The notes below the pieces were generated by a model. It was not told where the DNA came from and made no database searches. It was given only the letters and a program-made list of their open reading frames with translations. A program made the position numbers and the translations under genes. Source: JAEHDI01 sp035455185 (lineage in GTDB: Bacteria > Acidobacteriota > Terriglobia > Bryobacterales > Bryobacteraceae). Taken from it: a stretch of 14,903 nt of DNA. The DNA lies in NCBI GenBank assembly GCA_035455185.1, contig DATIFQ010000381.1, positions 1 to 14,903 on the forward strand, written 5' to 3'. This document shows, one piece after another, positions 1 to 6,350 of this stretch; position 1 is the stretch's first letter; each line of letters opens with the position of its first letter.

Positions 1-178
1 GCGATGCCAGAGCGATGAGCTGCCCGAAACGAGAAGGGATCCCGGAGACGGTTTCACTCAAGGTTGGTGCCAGTCGCCGGGTCGTAGTGGCTTCCGCTGA
101 TATCCAAGAGACAACTTCGGAACTCATGGCACACCCGAAAAAGCGACGGGCCGTGATGATAAGTGACCCATGTAACAC
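1..178 (-). CDS. Unrecognised protein, 5' part only (paralogue of the gene at 13920-14441)
   Basis: This gene runs off the left edge of the window; only the first 59 codons are present. I chose the GTG at 178 because the alignable gene at 13920-14441 has a GTG at exactly the equivalent place, and the two reading frames align without gaps from there on. About 43 of the 59 residues are identical, and the shared core includes the motifs SSEVV, ATTTR and PSRFGQLIALAS. I do not recognise the family. An internal ATG at 127 is an alternative start. A promoter shared with the second copy lies just upstream (215-242). What is seen is the paralogy and the open frame; no function can be given. Confidence 0.6.
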   Translation of the reverse strand, partial: MLHGSLIITARRFFGCAMSSEVVSWISAEATTTRRLAPTLSETVSGIPSRFGQLIALAS

Positions 179-214
179 CTTGGGAGGCTCATCCCTCCCC
201 AGTGACAGCTTCAA

Positions 215-242
215 GATATAGTCTTGCTAGAACATAAGCCAA
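215..242 (-). promoter_or_regulatory. Predicted promoter of the left-edge gene
   Basis: Read on the minus strand there is a -35 like TTGGCT (237-242), a 16-base spacer and a -10 like TATATC (215-220). The start of transcription would fall near 208, about 30 bases before the GTG at 178. The same boxes with the same spacing recur at 14479-14506 upstream of the paralogous gene, which supports the call. Confidence 0.5.
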
Positions 243-292
243 TAGTACCTTTAACTCACTTTTGGAGTGCGGAAGCGCGCAGCGTTCCCCGC

Positions 293-463
293 CGCCGGGG
301 GGAGTCGTCCCTCCCATCGCGCGCTCGGATTCGCCGGAAAAGCGCCAATCCATCCAGAATGCACTTGCCAGCAGCAGGCGGATGGCCGGATAGAACGGAG
401 CAACCCACGCCGCCGATTCGGCCGTCGTGCGGAAAGTCTCTGTATACTGAGCCGAGGCACGGC
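293..463. other. Intergenic region with no recognised gene
   Basis: Together with the non-coding part of the repeat (179-292) this makes a gap of 285 bases between two divergent genes. The frame of the methyltransferase is open back to 224, but residues before Met464 are low-complexity, rich in Arg, Pro and Ser, and overlap the repeat and its minus-strand promoter, so I treat them as untranslated. A TATACT box at 443-448 could be a -10 for the methyltransferase; no good -35 is visible. Confidence 0.5.
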
Positions 464-1609
464 ATGAATCGAAAGACGTTTCTTCGGTCAATCCTCAGTG
501 GCGCCGCTTGCTTCACGACGAGCTGTCGACCCAAGCCTTCAATCTCGACGCGCCCTGCCGCTCGGAAAAGAGATCAAGAACTTGCCGAGCGCATCTACGA
601 GCACACAAACGCTGCCTACTTTGTGGCCGCTACCTACATTGGCGATCGCCTTGGGTTATTTAAAGCGATGGCTGGCGCTGGGCCGCTCACTGCTCCCCAG
701 TTAGCGGCAAGGACTGGGCTCAATAATCGCTACGTCCTTGAGTGGTTGCGCACGATGGCCTCGTCGGGCTATGTCGACTATCGCCCTGAGTCTGGCGCTT
801 TTGAGCTGCCGCCCGAGCATGTCGCGGTCCTCGTCGACGAGGAATCACCCGCGTTCTCCACGGGTCTCGTCGAGGCAACCGTGCCAGACATCCTCATGGT
901 CCCGCGCGTCTTGGCTGCTTTCCGCACGGGCAAAGGCATCCCTTACGGCGACTACCCGCCTGAGACTTTCGACGCGATAGAACGTATTACGAAGCCGGAC
1001 TACCAGCACCTGCTCACGCAGCAATGGCTGCCGGCTGTGCCGGGGATCGTCGAGCAGCTTCGCGCTGGCGGCAGCGCCGCCGATCTTGGCGCCGGCGCTG
1101 GACATGCATCCCTTGCGATTGCCAAGGCCTTTCCCAAAGCTCACGCATTCGGGTTCGAGCCTTACGCGCCCAGCGTGGCGCGGGCAAGGGCGAATGCCAA
1201 GGCTTCAGGCCTCGGAGATCGTGTGACCTTCGATGTCTTTGATGGCATCCATGTCCCCGGCGGACCGTACCAATTGATCACGATCAACTATTCACTCCAC
1301 CACGCCGGCGACCCCGCTGGGCTGCTGCGCAGCTCGCGGCGAGCACTCGCTACGGGCGGTGCGTTACTTATCGTTGAATACCGAAAGTCCGCCCGTCTGG
1401 AGGACGACAAAGATACTTTGCGAGCCGGCTTCTACGGCATCGGATTGCTTGAGTGCCTGCCAACTGCGCTTGCCGAAGGTGGACCCGGCTACGGCACCGG
1501 TATCATGGAACCGGATGTGCGCGAACTCGCTGCAAAGGCTGGATTCCGCGGATTCACGCGGGTGAGATCGGACGACCCGATCCGTTCGCTTTTCGTACTC
1601 CGGGGTTGA
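464..1609 (+). CDS. SAM-dependent methyltransferase, Rv2258c-like (winged helix + class I domain)
   Basis: A 381-residue protein. Residues about 40-110 form a winged-helix dimerisation domain of the kind in Mycobacterium Rv2258c and plant-type O-methyltransferases (AAYFVAATYIGDRLGLF, then TAPQLAARTGL). The class I methyltransferase domain follows: SAM-binding motif I ADLGAGAGHASL at about 206-217, the acidic end of strand 2 at GFEP (Glu232), and INYSLHH near 274-280. The substrate cannot be read from sequence. The start at 464 has GAGG at 454-457, six bases upstream; the frame is open back to 224, but that part looks non-coding. The first 21 residues (NRKTFLRSILSGAACF then TTSC) resemble a weak Tat or lipoprotein leader, which is odd for a methyltransferase. 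It converges with the gene ending at 1828. Confidence 0.87.
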   Translation: MNRKTFLRSILSGAACFTTSCRPKPSISTRPAARKRDQELAERIYEHTNAAYFVAATYIGDRLGLFKAMAGAGPLTAPQLAARTGLNNRYVLEWLRTMASSGYVDYRPESGAFELPPEHVAVLVDEESPAFSTGLVEATVPDILMVPRVLAAFRTGKGIPYGDYPPETFDAIERITKPDYQHLLTQQWLPAVPGIVEQLRAGGSAADLGAGAGHASLAIAKAFPKAHAFGFEPYAPSVARARANAKASGLGDRVTFDVFDGIHVPGGPYQLITINYSLHHAGDPAGLLRSSRRALATGGALLIVEYRKSARLEDDKDTLRAGFYGIGLLECLPTALAEGGPGYGTGIMEPDVRELAAKAGFRGFTRVRSDDPIRSLFVLRG

Positions 1610-1820
1610 GGACGAATCCCGCTGTAACAGTCAGCCTTAACGCCTCGACCTCGGTCCCGGAACCCCGAGCGACAACCGGCGTTACCTGCTTGGCGGCGAA
1701 ATCAAAGAACTGGATGAACCATTTGCCTTCCGGAGCGGCAACCTCCGCTCGACAGAGGAAGTCATGGGGGTCGTCGACACACAAGCGGTCAACCGTCCGT
1801 ACTCTACGACCTTGCGACTA
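1554..1820 (-). pseudogene. Possible gene fragment between two convergent genes
   Basis: The minus strand is open from just after a TAG near 1820 to a stop at 1554. Its translation has protein-like composition over about 60 residues (CVDDPHDFLCR, then EGKWFIQFFDFAAKQVTPVV, then TEVEALRLTVTAGF). There is no convincing start codon with a ribosome binding site (a TTG at 1784 is available), and its end overlaps the methyltransferase. I do not recognise the family. It may be the remnant of a small gene, or chance. Confidence 0.25.
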
Positions 1821-1827
1821 ACAGGAA

Positions 1828-3246
1828 TTAGCGCGGCGATTCGGCTCGTGGCGGGCAGCCGAACAGCCCGTCTCGCTGAATGAGAGCCGCTGCCTTAGCG
1901 GGTACGAAGTCCACCCAGGTCGCATCGCCCCCTTGTATCTTTCTCAGCACATCGCCAGGATTAAGGTGGAGTTGCTCTGTAGGGAATTGTCGCACGGGCT
2001 CGATAAAGCCATTCTCAAACAAGTAGGCATACAGATGGTTCAGGTTCGGGCTGATGCCGATCTTGTCGGCCGTTTCGAGTTCTCGGGTTGCGGCAGATAC
2101 GGTGGGGTATGCGAAAAGTGTGACCGGTCCTCTGAAGAGTCTGCCGAGGCCCTCGAGGATGTCGCCCTTCAGTTCAGTGTAATACTGCGCATCGAAGATC
2201 GCGCGCAGGGTCGGAACACCGACGGCCATGCCAATCCGGTCTTGTGTGTACTGGCGCAGGTAAGTGGTGACGCAGTCAAACCTGGTGTAGTTTGAAATCA
2301 TAACCATCTTGTCAAGTGCGCCGAGGATGTTGGCCCGGGCAAGGAAGTCCTGATGATCGATCGTTTGGGCCGACATTAGGTTGTTCAGCGTCATTTCCAT
2401 GAGGATGACGGGCTCCGCGACTGGCCGATCGACGTCTTGCCGGAGCTGCTGCAGCGCGGCGTCAACCATTCCCAGCGTGACATTAGTGACCGGACGAAAA
2501 CTGCCGCGTTCGATGACAACCGGCCGGTTGTGGAGGACCTCGGATGGCTGAACAACCTCACCGTCGGCGGTGAACAGCGCCGCATCCGTAAGCCCCTGTT
2601 CCACGAGTTGCAGGCTCATTAAGCGGTTGTCCACTCCGCCGAACAGGGGGCCGGTGAACTTGATCATGTCAATCTCAATCCTGCGGCGGTCAAGCCCGTC
2701 CATGAGACTGTGGATCAAGGCAGCCGGATCCTGATGCCGGCTAAAGGCGCCGTAGATAAGATTCACGCCGGCGAGGCCAACCGTCTCCTGCTGGCTCGCT
2801 CTGAAGGCGTCCAGCATCTCGATGTGAATGATGACTTCCGACGGTTCTCCTCCCGGCTTGTCCTGGAACCGAATCCCAAGCCAGCCATGCCCGCCGGCTG
2901 AACGCGATGAGCCGTGTGTGGCCACGGTATCGGCGAAAACGAAGAATGCGTTGCGTTCCCCCCGTTTGGCGTTTAGCTGATCAACAAGCTGGCTGAACTC
3001 GCGATCCAGCATCGCCTCCAGCCGTGCCCGGCTCACATAGTGTTGGGTCGGTCCGTACAGCGCATCACTGATCGCCATGTCATAAGCGGAAATCGATCGG
3101 GCCACGGTGGAAGACGCTTTCCCGACGTGAAAGAACCAGCGGGCGACTTCCTGACCGGCTCCGATTTCCGCGAACGTGCCGAATCTCACGGCATCCAGAT
3201 TGATCTTCAGAGCCTTCTCTTGAGTGCTGCGTGCCTCTTCAATCAT
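1828..3246 (-). CDS. Conserved-looking protein of unknown function, 472 aa
   Basis: I do not recognise this protein with confidence. It has no signal peptide and no membrane segment, so it is probably cytosolic. The composition is that of a compact globular protein, with well-formed motifs such as HGWLGIRFQ (120-128), NLIYGAF (162-168), GGVDNRLMSLQLVEQG (203-218) and RPVVIERGSFRPVTN (241-255). None of these is a nucleotide-binding or catalytic signature that I can name. The start at 3246 is supported by GGGGAG on the minus strand (3255-3260), eight bases upstream. It lies 149 bases downstream of the AraC gene on the same strand, so the two could be co-transcribed, although that gap leaves room for a promoter. 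Its last residues are rich in Pro and Arg. Confidence 0.8.
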   Translation of the reverse strand: MIEEARSTQEKALKINLDAVRFGTFAEIGAGQEVARWFFHVGKASSTVARSISAYDMAISDALYGPTQHYVSRARLEAMLDREFSQLVDQLNAKRGERNAFFVFADTVATHGSSRSAGGHGWLGIRFQDKPGGEPSEVIIHIEMLDAFRASQQETVGLAGVNLIYGAFSRHQDPAALIHSLMDGLDRRRIEIDMIKFTGPLFGGVDNRLMSLQLVEQGLTDAALFTADGEVVQPSEVLHNRPVVIERGSFRPVTNVTLGMVDAALQQLRQDVDRPVAEPVILMEMTLNNLMSAQTIDHQDFLARANILGALDKMVMISNYTRFDCVTTYLRQYTQDRIGMAVGVPTLRAIFDAQYYTELKGDILEGLGRLFRGPVTLFAYPTVSAATRELETADKIGISPNLNHLYAYLFENGFIEPVRQFPTEQLHLNPGDVLRKIQGGDATWVDFVPAKAAALIQRDGLFGCPPRAESPR

Positions 3247-3395
3247 CCGCGCCGCTCCCCGCTGGTACGAGGCCTTCTTTGGTTCAGCGTCTGTCCCTCT
3301 TGCACTGAGACCATCTTAACCAGCATGACGCGCTCGATCCTAACGGACAGAGTGGATTACTTCCGGTTTGCCGGCGACTCACCCGGAACAGACGA

Positions 3396-4358
3396 TCAGA
3401 TAGCGTTTTGCCGATTACTGACCGACTCCAACGGCGGAGCGCTTGGCGAGCGAAGAATCCGAATATCCCGCATCGGTGGTTGGCCGAAGAAACGGCTGTA
3501 TTCACGGTTGAATTGGCTGGCGCTTTCGTATCCGACCTCGAAGGCCGCACTTGCGGCGTCCAGACCATCCATGAGCATGCGGCCCCGCGCTGCCTGCAAC
3601 CGAAGCTGTTTCTGATACTGAAGAGGACTCATGGCGGTCAGCACCCGGAAATGATGGTGCAGCGTGGACACGCCCATGCCCGCGATTTCTGCGAGATCTT
3701 CCACCCGTAGCGGCTTCGCGTAGTTCGCCCTGATCCAAGCGATCGCTTTTGCCGTTCGGTGGCTCTGCTCTCCCAGCGTTGCGATCGCTCGAAGGCGTGC
3801 TCCCTCCGCACTGCGAAGGATTCGGTAGATGATCTCGCGTTGAATCAGGCCACTGAGAAAGGGAATGTCCCGCGGCGTGTCCAGCAGGTCCACGAGCCGG
3901 CAGCATGCACGGAGGAATTCCACCGTGGTCTCACCGGTCGCCATGCCAGGACTGTCAGACGGCGCCTCAGCCACCTGAATCTCCTCCCGGTTGAGAAGCT
4001 CTCGGACCACGGGCATTTCAAGTTTGAGCGACAACGCCAGGCAGGGCGCCTCTTCACTTGCCTCGATCACTCGGCTGACGACCGGCAAATCGACCGACGT
4101 CAGCAGGAATCGCGACGCATCGTAGATGAAAGTGGTTCGGCCGAGGTCTACCCGCTTTCGCCCTTGGGCGATCACGGTCACGCTCGGCTCGTAGGTCATT
4201 GAGCACGGAGCGGTAGGGGCGGTCCGTCGGTGGAGCGTCAGCCCGGGAATATCCGTTGCCCGGTTCTCTGCGGAGCCAATGAACAAGGCAATCTTGCGAG
4301 CCAGCTCCGTCCGCAATTCGTGTGCCCCATCCGGTGCCGGAGAGGTGCGATTGTTCAT
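3396..4358 (-). CDS. AraC-family transcriptional regulator (AraC_N type)
   Basis: A 320-residue regulator. Residues about 35-185 match the AraC_N sensory domain found in E. coli YqhC and relatives (SVTVIAQGRKRVDLG, then YDASRFLLTSVDLPV). The C-terminal AraC DNA-binding domain has two helix-turn-helix units, the first at about 218-240 (VEDLAEIAGMGVSTLHHHF) and the second at about 268-290 (AAFEVGYESASQFNREYSRFFG), followed by the usual linker residues. It is divergent from an aldo/keto reductase with 174 bases between start codons. In E. coli, YqhC activates yqhD and dkgA in response to aldehydes, and dkgA encodes an aldo/keto reductase, so control of the divergent gene here is a reasonable inference. 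The start at 4358 has no close ribosome binding site; GAGGAG lies too far upstream (about 18 bases). Confidence 0.93.
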   Translation of the reverse strand: MNNRTSPAPDGAHELRTELARKIALFIGSAENRATDIPGLTLHRRTAPTAPCSMTYEPSVTVIAQGRKRVDLGRTTFIYDASRFLLTSVDLPVVSRVIEASEEAPCLALSLKLEMPVVRELLNREEIQVAEAPSDSPGMATGETTVEFLRACCRLVDLLDTPRDIPFLSGLIQREIIYRILRSAEGARLRAIATLGEQSHRTAKAIAWIRANYAKPLRVEDLAEIAGMGVSTLHHHFRVLTAMSPLQYQKQLRLQAARGRMLMDGLDAASAAFEVGYESASQFNREYSRFFGQPPMRDIRILRSPSAPPLESVSNRQNAI

Positions 4359-4532
4359 AATGCCCGTTGCTTCTCACTCCTCTACACCAGGATACTGTCT
4401 GCCTCCGTGGATGCACCAGCAATTCATTAAGCTACGAGAGGAATAGGCAATAAATCGATAGGATCAGGATACCGCCTCCACGGCCCTCGACCCTAACCTG
4501 GAGATGAGAGAAGCGATTACGAAGGAGAAGCA
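4359..4532. promoter_or_regulatory. Divergent araC / aldo-keto reductase control region with a duplicated motif
   Basis: The 174-base region carries two direct copies of CAGGATAC, at 4388-4395 and 4465-4472. Each is followed after a short gap by GCCTCC and then CGTGG or ACGG. The copies are 77 bases apart and flank the most AT-rich part (about 4411-4462). AraC-type proteins commonly bind directly repeated half-sites, so these are candidate operator elements; that is inference. I cannot place convincing -35 and -10 boxes for either gene. Confidence 0.4.
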
Positions 4533-5525
4533 ATGAAGAAGCGCAAACTTGGAAAGAGCGGCTTGGAAGTCTCGGCTCTCGGGCTCGGCTGCATGGGAAT
4601 GAGCTTTGGCTACGGTCCGGCTGGCGAGAAGAAGGAGATGATCTCCCTGATTCGGTCGGCGGTCGAACGCGGCGTCACATTCTTCGATACCGCCGAAGTC
4701 TACGGTCCGTTCACGAACGAAGAACTGGTGGGCGAAGCCCTCGCTCCCTTCCGTGAGCAAGTGGTGATAGCGACCAAGTTCGGGTTCAAACTTGATCTGA
4801 ACACCGGCAAACAGGCCGGCCTGGACAGTCGGCCGGAGCACGTCAAGCAGGTCGCCGAGGCCTCGCTCAAACGTCTCAAGACCAATACGATCGATCTGTT
4901 CTATCAGCACCGTGTTGACCCGGACGTGCCGATCGAAGACGTGGCGGGAGCGGTGAAGGACCTGATTCAGGAAGGTAAGGTGAAGCACTTCGGCCTTTCT
5001 GAGGCTGGAGTGAAAACGATCCGGCGCGCACACGCCGTCCAGCCGGTCGCCGCAGTCCAAAGCGAATACTCGCTGTGGTGGCGCTCGCCCGAAGCGGAAG
5101 TGCTGCCAACCCTTGAAGAACTCGGGATCGGCTTCGTTCCGTTTAGCCCTTTGGGTAAAGGCTTCCTGACGGGGAAGATCGACGAGAACACGACCTTTGA
5201 CAGCTCCGATTTCCGCAACATTGTTCCTCGCTTTACGCCGGAGGCTCGGAAAGGGAATCAGGCCTTGGTCGATCTGCTGGCCAGGGTCGCAGAACAGAAG
5301 AAGGCGACACCTGCTCAGATTGCGCTCGCATGGCTGCTTGCCCGGAAGCCCTGGATTGTTCCGATCCCCGGCACCACGAAGCTGCACCGGCTGGAGGAAA
5401 ACATCGGAGCCGCCGCTGTCGAACTGACGTCCGGCGATCTGCGAGAGATCGACAGCGCCGCCACACAGATCACGGTCCAAGGAGCTCGATACCCCGAAAA
5501 CCTCGAGCGAATGACCGGCCGCTGA
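4533..5525 (+). CDS. Aldo/keto reductase, NADPH-dependent
   Basis: A 330-residue (beta/alpha)8-barrel reductase, a normal length for the bacterial AKR families related to YajO, IolS and YakC. The catalytic tetrad is visible: Asp52 and Tyr57 in FFDTAEVYG, Lys82 in IATKFGF and His126 in FYQHRVDP. The C-terminal cofactor loop IPGTTKLHRLEENIGAA binds the phosphate of NADP(H) in this superfamily. The enzymes reduce aldehydes and ketones in the cytosol; the substrate is not predictable. The start has a strong AAGGAG at 4522-4527, five bases upstream. It is divergent from an AraC-type regulator that probably controls it. A GC-rich perfect 7-bp stem brackets its stop codon (5516-5532). Confidence 0.95.
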   Translation: MKKRKLGKSGLEVSALGLGCMGMSFGYGPAGEKKEMISLIRSAVERGVTFFDTAEVYGPFTNEELVGEALAPFREQVVIATKFGFKLDLNTGKQAGLDSRPEHVKQVAEASLKRLKTNTIDLFYQHRVDPDVPIEDVAGAVKDLIQEGKVKHFGLSEAGVKTIRRAHAVQPVAAVQSEYSLWWRSPEAEVLPTLEELGIGFVPFSPLGKGFLTGKIDENTTFDSSDFRNIVPRFTPEARKGNQALVDLLARVAEQKKATPAQIALAWLLARKPWIVPIPGTTKLHRLEENIGAAAVELTSGDLREIDSAATQITVQGARYPENLERMTGR

Positions 5526-5532
5526 GCGGCCG
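5516..5532 (+). terminator. Hairpin with the stop codon in its loop
   Basis: CGGCCGC (5516-5522) and GCGGCCG (5526-5532) pair perfectly, and the three loop bases are the TGA stop of the reductase. No T-run follows, so this is not a standard intrinsic terminator; it may act as a 3' mRNA stabiliser, or be chance in GC-rich DNA. Confidence 0.3.
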
Positions 5533-5623
5533 CCGAGTGAGGAATTTAGGGCCTGACCACGGGCCGAAAAGGAAACCAATAGGAGCAGAAGCTCGGGACG
5601 CTCTTCGCGCGCGCCGGACGAGA

Positions 5624-5689
5624 GCAAAACCCGGGACTGACTCCAAATTTCGCTGTGTCTGCGAAATTGGTGCCTGTCCCGGGTTCTGC
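5624..5689. repeat. Palindromic REP-like element, full copy
   Basis: The outer arms GCAAAACCCGGGAC (5624-5637) and GTCCCGGGTTCTGC (5676-5689) pair at 13 of 14 positions. The inner arms CCAAATTTCGC (5643-5653) and GCGAAATTGG (5661-5670) pair with one bulged base. They are separated by asymmetric bulges and a seven-base loop. The same architecture recurs at 13477-13539, as a half copy at 8435-8464, and in degenerate form at 14671-14723. It starts 99 bases after the reductase stop, a location typical of REP elements, which are mobilised by RAYT transposases; no such gene is in the window. Confidence 0.8.
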
Positions 5690-5690
5690 C

Positions 5691-5828
5691 ATGAACGCGG
5701 CCCCTGACTTCGCCGCCTTCGCTGAAGTCGGTCGCGAACTCGCGCGCCTCCACGTGGACTGCGAGCAACTGGAACCTTGGCCGCTCGAATTCGTCGAGAA
5801 TCCTTCGGAGCCTCTAACCTACAAGGTC
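5691..5828 (+). pseudogene. C-terminal fragment of a type ISP-like restriction-modification protein
   Basis: A 46-codon stretch in one frame (DFAAFAEVGRELARLHVD, then EQLEPWPLEFVENP, then EPLTYKV) matches my memory of the late part of the large single-polypeptide helicase/N6-adenine methyltransferase restriction enzymes (type ISP, COG4889-like). Those continue into a VEKMRL-type segment; here similarity stops after TYKV and the frame runs on into unrelated sequence and the start of arsR. It begins immediately after the palindromic element ending at 5689. The matching N-terminal piece of the same family lies at 8526-8696. The family assignment is from memory and moderately sure; the fragment status is clear from its length. 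Confidence 0.5.
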
Positions 5829-5964
5829 GTCGGCTTCTCGATTGTGCTGGAAAGTGTTCGGCTTCGTCGAGAGAAACTTGTCCGGAGCGCCCAGCGCTCT
5901 GAATCGCACCCGCCAAAAACGCATCAGACGGTGCACCCCCGCACGGCGAGGCCCCAGTCTTTAA
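5829..5964. other. Intergenic stretch with no recognised gene
   Basis: This completes a gap of about 465 bases between the reductase and arsR that also holds the hairpin, the palindromic element and the gene fragment. The frame of arsR is open through it, but the translation is rich in Arg, Ser, Pro and His and resembles no protein I know. Confidence 0.5.
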
Positions 5965-6002
5965 TATATACCTTGACAAGCATATGCTCTATGGAGTATA
6001 TA
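5965..6002 (+). promoter_or_regulatory. Promoter and 38-bp dyad operator of the arsR operon
   Basis: A consensus -35 TTGACA (5973-5978) and a -10 TATATA (5997-6002) are 18 bases apart. Superimposed is a two-level dyad: a perfect 10-bp palindrome AGCATATGCT (5979-5988) filling the spacer, and outer arms TATATAC (5965-5971) and GTATATA (5996-6002) that are exact reverse complements. Both share the same centre, between 5983 and 5984. ArsR-type repressors bind such palindromes and block RNA polymerase. Autorepression of the downstream operon is the natural reading. Confidence 0.72.
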
Positions 6003-6350
6003 AAGAGCGTGGAATCTGTGTTCGAAATCATTGCGGAGCCGAACCGCCGCGCGATATTGAGCCTCCTGGTCTCGTCACAACAGTCGGTTGGAGAGATCGA
6101 GCGTCGGCTTCGTATGCCGCAGCCGGCCGTGTCAAAGCACCTGCGAGTGCTGCGCGAGGCCGGTTTCGTGGAATCCACGGTGGACGCACAGCGCCGTCTC
6201 TACCGGCTGAAACCTGAACCGCTACAGGAGGTGGATGCCTGGCTGGCTCCGTTCCGCCGGTTCTGGTCCGCTCACGTGGATGCTCTCGAACGCCACCTCG
6301 ACCGCATGGATCAATCAATACCAACGAAGAGGAAGGCAAGGAGAGTATAG
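5991..6350 (+). CDS. ArsR-family winged-helix transcriptional repressor
   Basis: A small ArsR/SmtB-type regulator, 119 residues from the ATG at 5991 or 113 from the GTG at 6009. The fold reads VFEIIAEPNRRAILSLL, then SVGEIERRLRMPQPAVSKHLRVLREAGFV as helix-turn-helix with recognition helix, then the wing VDAQRRLYRL. It has no metal-binding cysteines of the ArsR or SmtB kind, and belongs to the metal-free subgroup that is usually paired with SRPBCC (AHSA1) genes, as here. The start is uncertain: no ribosome binding site precedes either candidate, and the predicted -10 lies inside the ATG-initiated version, so the GTG at 6009 as a leaderless start fits the promoter better. Its stop at 6350 abuts the next gene. 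Confidence 0.92.
   Translation: MEYIKSVESVFEIIAEPNRRAILSLLVSSQQSVGEIERRLRMPQPAVSKHLRVLREAGFVESTVDAQRRLYRLKPEPLQEVDAWLAPFRRFWSAHVDALERHLDRMDQSIPTKRKARRV

Larger units (their letters stand above)
1..292. repeat. Left copy of a ~292-bp direct repeat (partner 14264-14556)
   Basis: Position 1 aligns to 14264, ungapped through the coding part, with a net one-base difference by the right end, and homology ends abruptly after CCCCGC at 292. The repeat covers the 5' end of the paralogous gene, its promoter and about 50 bases further upstream. The non-coding stretch from about 206 to 277 is nearly identical in both copies, whereas the coding part has many substitutions. The left copy continues outside the window, so its full length is unknown. 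Confidence 0.85.

Noticed and set aside
224..463. N-terminal extension of the methyltransferase to the first in-frame ATG at 224
   Set aside because: The 80 extra residues are Arg/Pro/Ser-rich, overlap the repeat and its opposite-strand promoter, and the ATG at 464 has a GAGG site six bases upstream.
189..491. Minus-strand frame through the left repeat (with a similar one at 14387-14674)
   Set aside because: The shared peptide comes only from the highly conserved non-coding block that contains the promoter; the frames outside it do not match.
3361..3388. TTCCGG / CCGGAA inverted repeat downstream of the AraC gene as a terminator
   Set aside because: It is only a 6-bp stem with a 16-base loop and no T-run; indistinguishable from chance.
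4464..5768. 434-residue minus-strand frame opposite the aldo/keto reductase
   Set aside because: It is antisense to a well-supported enzyme with an intact catalytic tetrad; the frame is a by-product of GC-rich third codon positions.
5655..5990. Extension of arsR to 5655
   Set aside because: It would run through a palindromic repeat, a gene fragment and the operon promoter; ArsR proteins of this group start next to the VFEIIAEP segment.
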